From: Sphingobacterium thalpophilum
GTDB lineage: Bacteria > Bacteroidota > Bacteroidia > Sphingobacteriales > Sphingobacteriaceae
DNA length: 64,000 nucleotides
Direction of reading: 5' to 3'
Assembly (NCBI RefSeq): GCF_901482695.1
Contig: NZ_LR590484.1
Location: 1,612,001 to 1,676,000, forward strand
In this document: positions 9,152-18,260 of the stretch, piece by piece
How positions within the stretch are numbered: position 1 is the stretch's first letter
Layout: every line of letters begins with the position of its first letter
Notes under the pieces: model-generated
Databases searched by the model: none
What the model saw: only the letters and a program-made list of their open reading frames with translations
Told to the model about the DNA's origin: nothing
Made by a program: the position numbers and the translations under genes

Positions 9152-11140
9152 ATGAAGAAGTTACCTATTATATTTTTGTCTCTTTCTCTTGGACTAAATA
9201 CAAACGCTCAGCACACACACGTGCAAAAAGACACGGCTAAAACCCTTGACGAGGTAACAGTAACAGCGACTGCCAAGCGAAAAATCGAGACCAAAATGAA
9301 AATGGCGGTTTCGGTGGATGAGTTTCTAGCCTCGTCCGACAATATCAGCTTCATCAAACGGGGAGCCTACGCATGGGAACCCCTGCTCAACAACATGAGT
9401 ACTGAACGCACCTCCGTGACCATTGACGGTATGCACGTATTCGGTGCGTGTACGGATAAAATGGATCCGGTCACTTCTTATGTGGAAAGCAATAATCTTT
9501 CTACCATTGATATCACCTCCGGCCAAGAGGGCAATATGCACGGGGCAACTGTCGGAGGGAGCATTGACATGAAAAGGAAAAGCACCCCGTTCGGTCTTGA
9601 AAAGACGTGGAACGGTGCGTACCAAACAGGATTTGAGTTCAACAACAGGCAGTTTTTCAATCTCGGAAACCTGTCCTATTCCAGCGACAGGTTTGTGGCA
9701 GACGGTAGTGTTTCCTTTCGGAAAGCAGGTAATTATGACGACGGCAACAATAAGGAGGTAAACCATTCGCAGTTCAAAAAATTCAATACCTCTTTGGGGC
9801 TGGCGTACAAAACAAGTCCGCTTTCCTCAGTACGGGTGGATGCTATCTACGACAGGGCAGATAATGTGGGGTTCCCGGCACTTCCGATGGATTTATGGCT
9901 TTCCCGTGCGATTATCACATCGGCATCCTACAAGCAGCTGTTTGAAAACGGATTATTTAATGTTTGGGACACCAAGCTTTATTTCAATGCGGTAGAACAC
10001 TATATGGATGATACCAAGCGACCCGAAAACCTCGTCCACATGGATATGCCGGGCTGGAGTACCACCTACGGATTGGTTTCCCGAGCCAGCTTGAACCGTG
10101 GCAATTACAGTTCCGAAATCCAGTTGAACGTGTACGATAACCTGTCCATCGCGGAAATGACAATGTATCCGCAAGACCGGAGCAAGAAAACCATGTTTGC
10201 ATATAGCTGGCCGTGGGTAACCACCCGTTTTGCAGGGCTTTCGATGAACAATTCATGGGACATTTCGGAAATCAGCCAGCTGAATTTCGGAGGATCTCTC
10301 GGCTGGAATTACAACCGTTCCAAATATGTGGAGTTCAACTGGATTTTCCATCCCGGCACACCTCAGAAAAAAAATAGGGTATTGCCGAGCCTGCACACCA
10401 GTTACCAACTACATATCAATCAGTTTGATTTCTCCTTTGGAACAGGGTACGGGCATCGGGCGCCATCCGTTTCGGAGGGGTACGGCTATTATATATATAA
10501 TAGCTTTGACCGTTATGATTACGTCGGAAACCCCGATTTGAAAAACGAGATTTCCTATGAGGCCAATGCAAGCGCAGGGTTCAAAAACGAAAAGATGGGC
10601 ATAGAAGCCAAAGTAAACTATTTCCATATCCAGAATTATATCGTCGGCCGGATCTTGAGCTTGGGAAGCCCAATGAACTATCAATCGGTCGGCGTAAAAG
10701 GTTATACATCATTGAGCCACGCCAAACTTTTCAATATAGCACTGAATGCCCACTACGACATCCTGCAACGCCTGCATTGGAAAGGTACGCTTACCTACGC
10801 ACGGGCAAGGGACTACAAAGGTGGAAATCTACCGTTCATCCGCCCGTTGAGCTATCAGACATCCCTAGATTTTATGCACGGGAAATTTGGTATCCGGACT
10901 TCGCTTAACGGTGATTTTGAGCAGAAGAATTACAGCCCCGAATACGGGGAAGACCTTACTCCGGCTTATAGGATCTGGAATATATCCACAGACTATACCT
11001 TCAGTTTCAAAAATTTTAGCACCGTCCTGCAGGTCGGTGCGGAGAACCTGCTCAACGAATATTACAGTACCTATGCGGATTGGGGCAATATCCCAAGAAT
11101 GGGGCGCAATATATTCACTTCGTTGAAATTCAATTTTTAA
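9152..11140 (+). CDS. TonB-dependent receptor, OprC-type copper receptor
   Basis: Outer-membrane beta-barrel receptor of 662 residues with a signal peptide ending NAQ at residue 20 and a TonB-box-like stretch (LDEVTVTATA) near 32-41. The plug holds GACTDKMDP, giving a C-x3-M pair at C100 and M104; the barrel holds VEHYMDD, giving H-x-M at H283 and M285. This C-x3-M / H-x-M combination is the methionine-rich copper site described for Pseudomonas OprC/NosA, with similar spacing. Copper import, rather than siderophore or vitamin uptake, is therefore the likely role. No CarboxypepD-like N-terminal domain is present, so it is not SusC. It ends 4 bases before the next gene, in an evident operon. 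Confidence 0.88.
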   Translation: MKKLPIIFLSLSLGLNTNAQHTHVQKDTAKTLDEVTVTATAKRKIETKMKMAVSVDEFLASSDNISFIKRGAYAWEPLLNNMSTERTSVTIDGMHVFGACTDKMDPVTSYVESNNLSTIDITSGQEGNMHGATVGGSIDMKRKSTPFGLEKTWNGAYQTGFEFNNRQFFNLGNLSYSSDRFVADGSVSFRKAGNYDDGNNKEVNHSQFKKFNTSLGLAYKTSPLSSVRVDAIYDRADNVGFPALPMDLWLSRAIITSASYKQLFENGLFNVWDTKLYFNAVEHYMDDTKRPENLVHMDMPGWSTTYGLVSRASLNRGNYSSEIQLNVYDNLSIAEMTMYPQDRSKKTMFAYSWPWVTTRFAGLSMNNSWDISEISQLNFGGSLGWNYNRSKYVEFNWIFHPGTPQKKNRVLPSLHTSYQLHINQFDFSFGTGYGHRAPSVSEGYGYYIYNSFDRYDYVGNPDLKNEISYEANASAGFKNEKMGIEAKVNYFHIQNYIVGRILSLGSPMNYQSVGVKGYTSLSHAKLFNIALNAHYDILQRLHWKGTLTYARARDYKGGNLPFIRPLSYQTSLDFMHGKFGIRTSLNGDFEQKNYSPEYGEDLTPAYRIWNISTDYTFSFKNFSTVLQVGAENLLNEYYSTYADWGNIPRMGRNIFTSLKFNF

Positions 11141-11144
11141 AGGG

Positions 11145-11510
11145 ATGAAACAGGTTTTTAGTGTTTTGATGATGCTTTTATCGCTGCTGATTGGGTTTCA
11201 GCAGGCAATACTCGTCATGCACTTTAAACTGAACCAAGTAGCGATAGAAAAGGCGTTTTGTGTCAACAAAAATAAGCCTGAAATGCAATGCCACGGAATT
11301 TGCCATCTGAAAAAGCAATTGCAGAAAATGGAAAATTCCGACTCTGATTCCATAGGTGTTTACCAACGGGTTGATATGCTTCCTATTTCATCTACGGAAT
11401 TTGAAACACGGCGTTTGACCGTTGAGATCTGGAACGGCATCCCCATGTATAAGGAAGTCCACTATACTGAACCTTACAGGGAAATCTTTGTGCCGCCGCC
11501 CATTGCCTGA
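11145..11510 (+). CDS. Small CxGxC protein, paralogue of the gene at 7694
   Basis: 121 residues with an N-terminal hydrophobic segment (VLMMLLSLLIGF) that could be a signal peptide or anchor. NKNKPEMQCHGIC follows (cysteine codons at 11289 and 11301), then a lysine-rich stretch, and the C-terminus is FVPPPIA. AGGG precedes the ATG, 4 bases after the receptor stop. The two small genes bracket the lipoprotein and receptor genes. Cys and His placed next to a copper-type receptor suggest a small periplasmic metal-binding or chaperone protein. No named family is recognised and the function is inference. Confidence 0.75.
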   Translation: MKQVFSVLMMLLSLLIGFQQAILVMHFKLNQVAIEKAFCVNKNKPEMQCHGICHLKKQLQKMENSDSDSIGVYQRVDMLPISSTEFETRRLTVEIWNGIPMYKEVHYTEPYREIFVPPPIA

Positions 11511-11583
11511 TTTATTATCACAGACGTATCAAAAGCATGACTAAATAAAAAATAAAATTTCAATTTTTTAAAAATATTACATA

Positions 11584-12450
11584 ATGAAATCATTAACTAA
11601 ATATTTCTTACTATTCGTTACGATATCAGTATTGGTGTCCTGTAGCAAGGACGATGGCAATCCTGTAGCCAATAATATCACTTTACATTTCAACAACACA
11701 TTCAAAAATACGACTATCGTACTTGGGGATGCGACATCTTCCACGGCCACGGCAAACACTTCTGCAGAGGGCCAAGTGCACCACTTTTCAGAATTGAAAT
11801 ACGTTATCAGCAACATCCGTCTGATAAAGGCGGACGGCGGTGAAATCCCCTACAATATCAACGATCTGGACAAAGGGGCGACCGTGGTCAACCATTCCAA
11901 ACCGCAGACGTTGGATTATGTGTTAAGCAATATTCCGGTAGGTGAATACAGGCAGATAAAATTCGGCTTGGGGGTGAAACCGGAACTGAACACATTGGAC
12001 GAGGCAAGATTTCCCAATTTCTATGCGGAAGCAGGTGCTAACGATACCGAAATGATGTGGGAATGGGGTGCAGGGTACCGTTTTACGAAGATTGAGGGTT
12101 TCTACGATACAGATAACAAACCACTGTCTATCCATACCGGAAGTACTGTTGAGGGAACAGCGGGAGCTTATACGCAAGGGGTAGATGCTTACAGGGATAT
12201 TAACCTTACACTTCCAACCAATGCAGTGGTCGGCAGGAATGCGCCACGGATTACCATCAATGCGGATTTTGATAAGCTCCTTAGTGGCAAGACGAATACG
12301 ATTAAGTTGACATCCGGAACAGGTATGAACGACAACGCCACCCCTAATATCCATACTGCTGTCCAAATGGTAAAATTTGTAGATAACGTGGGCGGAAATG
12401 GTTCAAGTGACATGACGGGAATGTTTTCTATTGGAAGTGTAAATAACTAA
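11584..12450 (+). CDS. MbnP-like copper-binding lipoprotein
   Basis: 288-residue lipoprotein with lipobox VLVSC (Cys20). The beta-rich core matches the MbnP family: NITLHFNNTF at 31-40, then a conserved EMMWEWGAGYRF stretch carrying W159 and W161. In characterised MbnP proteins a tryptophan is oxidised to kynurenine by the partner di-haem enzyme MbnH to build a copper site. The next gene encodes an MbnH-like protein, which strongly supports the assignment. No methanobactin genes are seen. His66/His67, His104 and Met residues are further candidate ligands. Which tryptophan is modified cannot be told from sequence alone. Confidence 0.8.
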   Translation: MKSLTKYFLLFVTISVLVSCSKDDGNPVANNITLHFNNTFKNTTIVLGDATSSTATANTSAEGQVHHFSELKYVISNIRLIKADGGEIPYNINDLDKGATVVNHSKPQTLDYVLSNIPVGEYRQIKFGLGVKPELNTLDEARFPNFYAEAGANDTEMMWEWGAGYRFTKIEGFYDTDNKPLSIHTGSTVEGTAGAYTQGVDAYRDINLTLPTNAVVGRNAPRITINADFDKLLSGKTNTIKLTSGTGMNDNATPNIHTAVQMVKFVDNVGGNGSSDMTGMFSIGSVNN

Positions 12451-12455
12451 CAGTT

Positions 12456-12499
12456 GAGAAAGAGCCACCTAATCCCTTGGACAATGGTGGTTCTTTCTC
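12456..12499 (+). terminator. Hairpin between the mbnP-like and mbnH-like genes
   Basis: GAGAAAGAGCCACC (12456-12469) pairs with GGTGGTTCTTTCTC (12486-12499) with a single G-U pair, followed by CAATTTTA. It is a strong stem with a weak T tract, so it probably terminates only partly or stabilises the upstream transcript. Confidence 0.55.
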
Positions 12500-12591
12500 C
12501 AATTTTATACCATTCGGATACATGAAACCTGCATAAATGGTGTCTGGCAATTTATACAAGCTTCATTACCGATAAAAAACAAAGTATTTCA

Positions 12592-13614
12592 ATGAAAAAA
12601 GTACTCCTAATATTATCCATCTTATGGCTGTTGTTGTCGTGCAACAAGGAGGATGATATTGAGCCAATGCCTTACGACAACCCCGAAATCCCATTAGAAA
12701 TGCCACAAGGGTTCCCGGCAGTCAACAGTTCGTTAAGCAAAAATAAGCCCACAGAATATGGTGTGCAATTAGGTGAAAAGCTATTCCACGAGAAAAAATT
12801 TAGTGGCAACAACACGATTTCATGTGCCAGTTGCCACAGGCAATCCAATGCTTTTGCCGATAATAATGCACAAGCTATAGGGATTTATGGTCGCATTGGG
12901 CTTCGGAATACCCCACCCATCCAAAATTTGGTGTTTATGAAGTCTTATAATTGGGACGGAAGCAAACTTACATTAGAAAGCCAGCCTTTGGTTCCTATCA
13001 TCACGCATGAGGAAATGAACTCTTCTATTTTGGAAGTCATTGGAAAGCTAAAGGTTGAGCATGATTACAAAGAGTTGTTCAGAAAGACATTTGGCGATGA
13101 AGATATTACTCCCGACAGAATTTACCGCAGTCTTTCACAATATCAATATACACTCATCTCCGCCAACAGTAAGTACGATAAGGTAATACGAAATGAGGGC
13201 GAGATATTCACAGAAAGTGAAGCACGGGGCTATCACACGTTTAAAATGAAGTGTGCAAGTTGCCACAGCACAGAGTTGTTTACAGACCAGAGTTTCCGGA
13301 ATGTCGGTTTCCCATTGAACCCGAGCACCGAAGAAGCGGGACGGGCAAGGGTGACAGGAATACCTGCTGATTTTATGAATTTTCGGGTTCCCTCTTTACG
13401 GAATGCCGAATATACCGCTCCCTACGGAAGTTTCGGCCAGTTTCCGACTTTGAGGGCTGTTTTGGATTATTTCGACAATGGCGTTTTAGATGCCGATAAC
13501 CTTGATCCTATTTTAAAAGAGAACGGCAATAGAATACCGCTAAGCGAACAGGAAAAACAGGATATTATCAACTTTATAAAAACGTTAAGTGACAGCAAGT
13601 TTGTCGGGAAATAA
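12592..13614 (+). CDS. Di-haem cytochrome c peroxidase family protein (MbnH/MauG-like)
   Basis: 340 residues with a lipobox-like LLLSC (Cys17). There are two c-type haem sites: CASCH at C78-H82 and CASCH at C221-H225, the layout of bacterial di-haem peroxidases and MauG/MbnH enzymes. Its position after an MbnP-like gene in a copper-receptor locus suggests MbnH: high-valent oxidation of a tryptophan of MbnP rather than peroxide removal. A peroxidase role cannot be excluded. The N-terminal PQGFPAVNSSLSKNKPT stretch is usual for this family in Bacteroidota. A hairpin separates it from mbnP, 141 bases upstream. Confidence 0.82.
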   Translation: MKKVLLILSILWLLLSCNKEDDIEPMPYDNPEIPLEMPQGFPAVNSSLSKNKPTEYGVQLGEKLFHEKKFSGNNTISCASCHRQSNAFADNNAQAIGIYGRIGLRNTPPIQNLVFMKSYNWDGSKLTLESQPLVPIITHEEMNSSILEVIGKLKVEHDYKELFRKTFGDEDITPDRIYRSLSQYQYTLISANSKYDKVIRNEGEIFTESEARGYHTFKMKCASCHSTELFTDQSFRNVGFPLNPSTEEAGRARVTGIPADFMNFRVPSLRNAEYTAPYGSFGQFPTLRAVLDYFDNGVLDADNLDPILKENGNRIPLSEQEKQDIINFIKTLSDSKFVGK

Positions 13615-13655
13615 ATTATGATAACTCCCCCCCAGCCGCTCCCGTCCTCGGCTGC

Positions 13656-13692
13656 TGACGGAGAAAAGCTTCCGTCATATTGGGCTTTTTTC
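13656..13692 (+). terminator. Possible terminator after the di-haem protein
   Basis: TGACGGA (13656-13662) pairs with TCCGTCA (13671-13677). A T-rich tract follows after seven bases, so the geometry is imperfect. Confidence 0.4.
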
Positions 13693-13815
13693 TTTCTTTC
13701 GTCAGCCAATAGCGAAAAATTTTATTTTTTCGTACTTCGGGGTAGTATCATGAATAATATGCGGATATGGAAATCAAGCTAAAACACTACCTTTTGTAGA
13801 GCTTGAGGAACCTCG

Positions 13816-14610
13816 CTAAAAAAATACACTCTGGAGCCGCTTTCTGAACTCGCTTTCGTCCAGCCAATCGTACACTGTTTCTTTCAACTTTTTCGTGATT
13901 TCGGCCTTGGATTCGGGCACGACCTTCTTTTTCTTGGTCAGCACATTGGAGACCGGAGCATTGCTGATTTCCACCTTGGTCGCAAACATATTGACATTCA
14001 TACTGGGAATCGAGATACCCAGTATCAGTCCGGGAAGACCGTGCACGAGTTCGGGACCGCCCGGAATCGGAATCTGCCCCGCAAAGAAGGCGACGGCATA
14101 GATCGAATCCTGAATAATGCCATTGACCCTGCGACAATCGTATCCGGCAATATGACGGTATTCGTCGGTGTACTTCCATTTCACTGCCGGCAGTGAGTCT
14201 TTTAGCAAGAGCTGCTCGTCCCCAAAAGGCAGCAGTTTCAGATATTCCTGATTTTTGAAGTTAATATAGGTTTTCGCATCCGGAAGAATGGCGTTATAGC
14301 GTGTGACATTCCGGTAACTCGCAGGGTAGTCTTCCTGCACCGTTTCAAATAAGGTCTCGCTATCGTAAAATTTGAGCGTATGATGAGTGACCACTTCCAC
14401 AGGACCATTTTTTACGGCATTGTCTACCGTTAACTTATCCCAGGTGTCCAGATCCGGTTTGTTCAGGTAATTGCGTTTCAGGAAATTCTGCACGTGAAAT
14501 TTCCGCTCATAGGTCACCGTACCACTGCTGGGGAAATAGGCATGCTGGGCATGCGCTACGCCGGTACACAGACCTATTATCCAAAAGATGAGTTTTATAT
14601 GCTTAGTCAT
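13816..14610 (-). CDS. GLPGLI family protein
   Basis: 264-residue exported protein with a signal peptide (LIFWIIGLCTGVAHAQ). The name-giving motif HGLPGLILG lies near residue 190, after AGYDCRR and a GPELVHG stretch; these mark the Bacteroidota GLPGLI family. The biochemical role is unknown. The family is regularly encoded beside beta-barrel receptor proteins, as here: the receptor gene at 14655-17438 lies just upstream on the same strand, 44 bases away. The pair probably act together at the outer membrane. Confidence 0.88.
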   Translation of the reverse strand: MTKHIKLIFWIIGLCTGVAHAQHAYFPSSGTVTYERKFHVQNFLKRNYLNKPDLDTWDKLTVDNAVKNGPVEVVTHHTLKFYDSETLFETVQEDYPASYRNVTRYNAILPDAKTYINFKNQEYLKLLPFGDEQLLLKDSLPAVKWKYTDEYRHIAGYDCRRVNGIIQDSIYAVAFFAGQIPIPGGPELVHGLPGLILGISIPSMNVNMFATKVEISNAPVSNVLTKKKKVVPESKAEITKKLKETVYDWLDESEFRKRLQSVFF

Positions 14611-14654
14611 TGAGGTCTCCTTTCATGTTTTAAATATTCATTTATGTCTTTGGA

Positions 14655-17438
14655 TCATGGACGGTTCATCGTGGTAAAATTGTAGATCACCTTCAGCATG
14701 CCATAACGCCGCAAGACCTCATTACTGGTCTGGATAAATGATGTACCGCTCTGATAACGTGATACCCCATTGTTTTTGTTAAAGATGTCGTTGACAAACA
14801 ACTGCGCTTCCAATGACTTGTCTTTGAGGAATTTTTTAGAGATATAGCCATTCATATTGATCAGGTTGATGGACTGCAGGGTCTTGGTTGCTGCCTGATA
14901 ATTCTGGTTGGCAGAAATGGAAATCTTAAAATCTTTTGGCAGATAGTAGGTAAACTGTGCATACGAGCGCAGCATAAATGTAGTACGATTGAGGTCTGGC
15001 TGCAAATAAGAACTCATCTGTTCAACGCCGGGCATGAAATTGACATAAAAGTCCATTTTATTGGCTTTGTTTCTGTTGAATCCGATATCTGCAGTAATGC
15101 TCTTCGTCTGGTTCCTGTTCAGCTGGGCATCCTCGTTCAGCAAAGACAAATAACTGAATTGGCTATTGTACTGTGCACGCATCCCTAAATCGGCTTTAAG
15201 GCCCCATTTCTTATGGAGCACAAAGTAATAAGATCCACCACCATACATCCGCCAGTTGTCTTTATCGATATTGACATAGGAGATCTGCTGCGTGCCTTCC
15301 TCCAGGTTGTAACGAACAAAATTGTTGATGCTCTTCCTGCCCTGGTCAGCACTGACATAGAAGTAGACACCACGGTCTTTGAGTTGTTTATAACTGTTAT
15401 AGTTGATAAAATACGAATTATTGAAGCCCGCTTTCAAGTCCGGATTATCGAGATACTCGATCAGTGGCTGGGCATTCTGGCGCAACGGCTCAATCTGTGT
15501 CAGCGAGGGCTGTGCAGTACGTCCTGTATAGCGAAAATTCAGATTCTTGCTTTTCGAAATCTTGTAGCTTATTGAAAAATTAGGATTGACCGAAGTCTGG
15601 TCGCGTTGGAGAACCTTATTCAGGTTATTATATGTCCGCTTGACATCCTCAAAATCGACCCTATTGCTGAGGTTGACCGTCAAGGAACTGGACTTATAAG
15701 TCAATGACGCATTCACGCCATTTTTGAGACTGGAAAAGTCAAAATCGTTCAGGATATCCTGATCCAGAACAGTATATTGTCCTGTTTGAACATCCTTATC
15801 GAAGGACTGGTTGAGCGTACGGGACTGATTGTTGGTAAAGGAATAACCAATTGCTGCCGTGAGCCGTTTAGATAAGGGTTCGGTATAAGTGACCGACGCT
15901 CCATAGGTATTGTTGCTGAGCTTATCATATTTAAATTGATCAATCGTATCCCTACGTCCGCTATTAAACGCGTTGTCCGAGAAGTATTTAGTGCTGGAGC
16001 GGTTCTGGTCCGTATTAGCATTGACATCAAAAGTAATGGAGCGCCGTTCTTTTTTGAAACGCCGTGTCAGCATAGCGTTGACATTGAACTTGTCGAGATC
16101 ACTGTCCATATCCGTACGGGATGAAGTCTTGGTGATCATGGTACCATCCAGTGTGCGCTGGTCTGCTTCGGAAAAGGATGAATTGTCACGGCTGGATTTG
16201 GTGAGCCCCATATTCAGGGTCAAATCCGAAAAGGAATCGAGCTTTACATCATACCGCAGGTTTGCGATATTTGACTTGGTTTCGTTTTCGGACTGGGTCA
16301 CAGTATTGTCGATCTGAGCACGTTCGGGAAGGTTGTTCTGCGCGTTATACGTACTGGTATTGGCGACATCAATCTGACTGCGTTTATAGTTGACATTGAT
16401 CTTGTGCTTATCATCCTTCGACTTGTCGGAATAGCTTGCCCCCATATTGACAGCTTTTGGCACTCCGCCACCATAATATTTACCATCCCATCCACCATCG
16501 GAGCCGTCGCCACTGGAGGATATCATAATGCCACCCCCGTCCATCATCTGCACGTTGCTGCTACCGCCCACTCCGTATTTCTGACTGTCTTCAAAGCCCA
16601 GTCCGACCATGCCATCATTGGCCAGGATGCCGTAGGCTGCTATCTTCTGCGAACCTTTGAATTTGTTGAGCATGGCTTTTGCTCCATAATAACGGTCTGT
16701 TCCTGCTCCGGCAACCGCCTGGCCGAACATGCCTTTCTTTTTATCTTCTTTGAGCCGGATATCGATCGTCTGCGTCCGCTCCCCGTCATCAACGCCAGTG
16801 CGTACCGCCAGATCAGATTTCTTCTCATATACCTGCACCTTGCTGACCATATCGGACCGGATATTTTTGGTGATCAGCGTCGGATCGTCGCCAAAAAATT
16901 CCTCGCCGTCGAGCAATACTTTTTTGACCTCCTTGCCCTGGGCGGTGATCTTGCCGGTTCCGTCGATGGTGATCCCCGGCAGAACTTTTAGCAGATCCTC
17001 GACTTTGGCGTCCTTCTCGACCTTAAAGCTGCCCGCATCGTATTCGATGGTATCGCCCTTGATAACGACCGGAATCTTGCCCGTCACCTGTACCTCCTCC
17101 AGAAGCAGGGCTGCCTTGGAAAGGGATACCGTACCGAGATCAAGTCCCTGAACGCCCACCTGTATGTCTTTGACCAAGTCCGCATACTGCGGATAGGAGA
17201 CGACCATTTTATAGGTCCCGGTATCCAGATTGCTGATCTGAAACTTTCCGTCCTCTTTGGTACGGTCAAATTTGATCAAAATAGAGTCTTTGGGATTGAG
17301 CAGTGCGATGGACGCCTGATACAGCTTGGCCCGGTCTTTACCGTCCACCACAGTACCTGACAGCTTCTGCTGCGCAAAGGCTGCTGTACTGCAGACCATA
17401 AGCACCAGAATCAACAGGAAGAGATAGGCTAATTTCAT
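14655..17438 (-). CDS. TonB-dependent-receptor-like outer membrane beta-barrel protein
   Basis: 927 residues. A signal peptide (LILVLMVCSTAAFAQ) is followed by a CarboxypepD-regulatory-like domain (residues about 25-110) starting KLSGTVVDG. Then comes a plug-like region with LLKVLPGITIDGTGKI and KVLLDGEEFFGDDP, and a long barrel (about 280-927) ending in a hydrophobic KVIYNFTTM. This matches the Bacteroidota 'outer membrane beta-barrel' family that pairs with GLPGLI proteins. A glycine/aspartate-rich patch (MMDGGGIMISSSGDGSDGG) near residue 300 is unusual. The substrate is unknown and no nearby sugar enzymes suggest one. It is first in a two-gene operon with the GLPGLI gene. Confidence 0.87.
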   Translation of the reverse strand: MKLAYLFLLILVLMVCSTAAFAQQKLSGTVVDGKDRAKLYQASIALLNPKDSILIKFDRTKEDGKFQISNLDTGTYKMVVSYPQYADLVKDIQVGVQGLDLGTVSLSKAALLLEEVQVTGKIPVVIKGDTIEYDAGSFKVEKDAKVEDLLKVLPGITIDGTGKITAQGKEVKKVLLDGEEFFGDDPTLITKNIRSDMVSKVQVYEKKSDLAVRTGVDDGERTQTIDIRLKEDKKKGMFGQAVAGAGTDRYYGAKAMLNKFKGSQKIAAYGILANDGMVGLGFEDSQKYGVGGSSNVQMMDGGGIMISSSGDGSDGGWDGKYYGGGVPKAVNMGASYSDKSKDDKHKINVNYKRSQIDVANTSTYNAQNNLPERAQIDNTVTQSENETKSNIANLRYDVKLDSFSDLTLNMGLTKSSRDNSSFSEADQRTLDGTMITKTSSRTDMDSDLDKFNVNAMLTRRFKKERRSITFDVNANTDQNRSSTKYFSDNAFNSGRRDTIDQFKYDKLSNNTYGASVTYTEPLSKRLTAAIGYSFTNNQSRTLNQSFDKDVQTGQYTVLDQDILNDFDFSSLKNGVNASLTYKSSSLTVNLSNRVDFEDVKRTYNNLNKVLQRDQTSVNPNFSISYKISKSKNLNFRYTGRTAQPSLTQIEPLRQNAQPLIEYLDNPDLKAGFNNSYFINYNSYKQLKDRGVYFYVSADQGRKSINNFVRYNLEEGTQQISYVNIDKDNWRMYGGGSYYFVLHKKWGLKADLGMRAQYNSQFSYLSLLNEDAQLNRNQTKSITADIGFNRNKANKMDFYVNFMPGVEQMSSYLQPDLNRTTFMLRSYAQFTYYLPKDFKISISANQNYQAATKTLQSINLINMNGYISKKFLKDKSLEAQLFVNDIFNKNNGVSRYQSGTSFIQTSNEVLRRYGMLKVIYNFTTMNRP

Positions 17439-17600
17439 AATTTCCGTTTATATGTTGTCGCAATAAAGATACCTATGTTGCTACGGAAAATTCGTAAAAT
17501 AATGTTAAATAATCATCAAATGAATAAATCAAGAAATAAAAGGGATTAAAAAAGCTAAAAAAGACAACAATAAATAACTAGATAACAGAATATTATAAAT

Positions 17601-17638
17601 AAAAAAAAGGAGATGTAACAGTTATATTACACCTCCTT
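17601..17638 (-). terminator. Terminator of the rrf2 gene
   Basis: On the minus strand AAGGAGGTGTAA pairs with TTACATCTCCTT, followed by eight T. It lies 22 bases after the Rrf2 stop codon. Confidence 0.8.
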
Positions 17639-17659
17639 CCTTAACGATATAAGACGAAT

Positions 17660-18109
17660 TTAGTTCGCTTCGTCCACGTTAAGATTCAATTCTTTTTCTT
17701 TATTGATTAAATGGGCAATACTGGTATCATTCAGAATCTGCAGCATGGCATTGCGCACCTCGACGAAGGTATCGCGGATACCGCAGGCATGTTCCTGGAT
17801 ACACTCGTCGCAGGAACGGTAGAAGTTGAGGCTCACGCAGGGTAGCAGCGCAATTGGCCCATCGATCAGCCGCATGACCTGGGATAAGAAAATATCCTCG
17901 GGAGCTTTATTGAGGCTGTAGCCACCACCTGCACCTTTCTTACTGTAGAGAATTCCCGCGTTGCGCATCTCGAGAAGAATCTGTTCCAGAAATTTTTTTG
18001 GAATATTTTCTTCCTGCGCAATCTTCACGATCTGCATCGGTTCATTCCCATAATTACGGCCGAGCACCATCAGTGCCTTTATTGCATACTTTGTCTTTTT
18101 GGAAAGCAT
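17660..18109 (-). CDS. Rrf2 family transcriptional regulator
   Basis: 149-residue winged-helix DNA-binding protein. The helix-turn-helix covers about residues 8-65 (KYAIKALMVLG, IPKKFLEQILLEMRNAG) and the wing is KKGAGGGYSL. The C-terminal half has four cysteines (C91, C100, C103, C109). This is close to the three-cysteine Fe-S cluster spacing of IscR/NsrR, with one extra, so an iron-sulphur or thiol sensor is possible. No isc or suf genes are adjacent. In Bacteroidota such proteins often control sulphate or cysteine assimilation (CymR-like), but the target here is unknown. Confidence 0.9.
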   Translation of the reverse strand: MLSKKTKYAIKALMVLGRNYGNEPMQIVKIAQEENIPKKFLEQILLEMRNAGILYSKKGAGGGYSLNKAPEDIFLSQVMRLIDGPIALLPCVSLNFYRSCDECIQEHACGIRDTFVEVRNAMLQILNDTSIAHLINKEKELNLNVDEAN

Positions 18110-18190
18110 AATCTGTTAACCCCCTGTTGAATTGCAAATTTACGTTTTTTATTCTATAGTATAAAACCACACTGGGCTTTACGCAATGAA

Positions 18191-18237
18191 GAGCCCTTAG
18201 CAGCTGCTATCGTAGTGGATGGCAATGCTAAGGGCTC
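18191..18237 (-). terminator. Hairpin after the phosphatase gene
   Basis: GAGCCCTTAGCA (18191-18202) and TGCTAAGGGCTC (18226-18237) form a perfect 12-bp stem. On the minus strand it follows the alkaline phosphatase stop by about 24 bases; the T tract after it is weak. Confidence 0.6.
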
Positions 18238-18260
18238 CCCTGGATATATAAAGATGTCTT

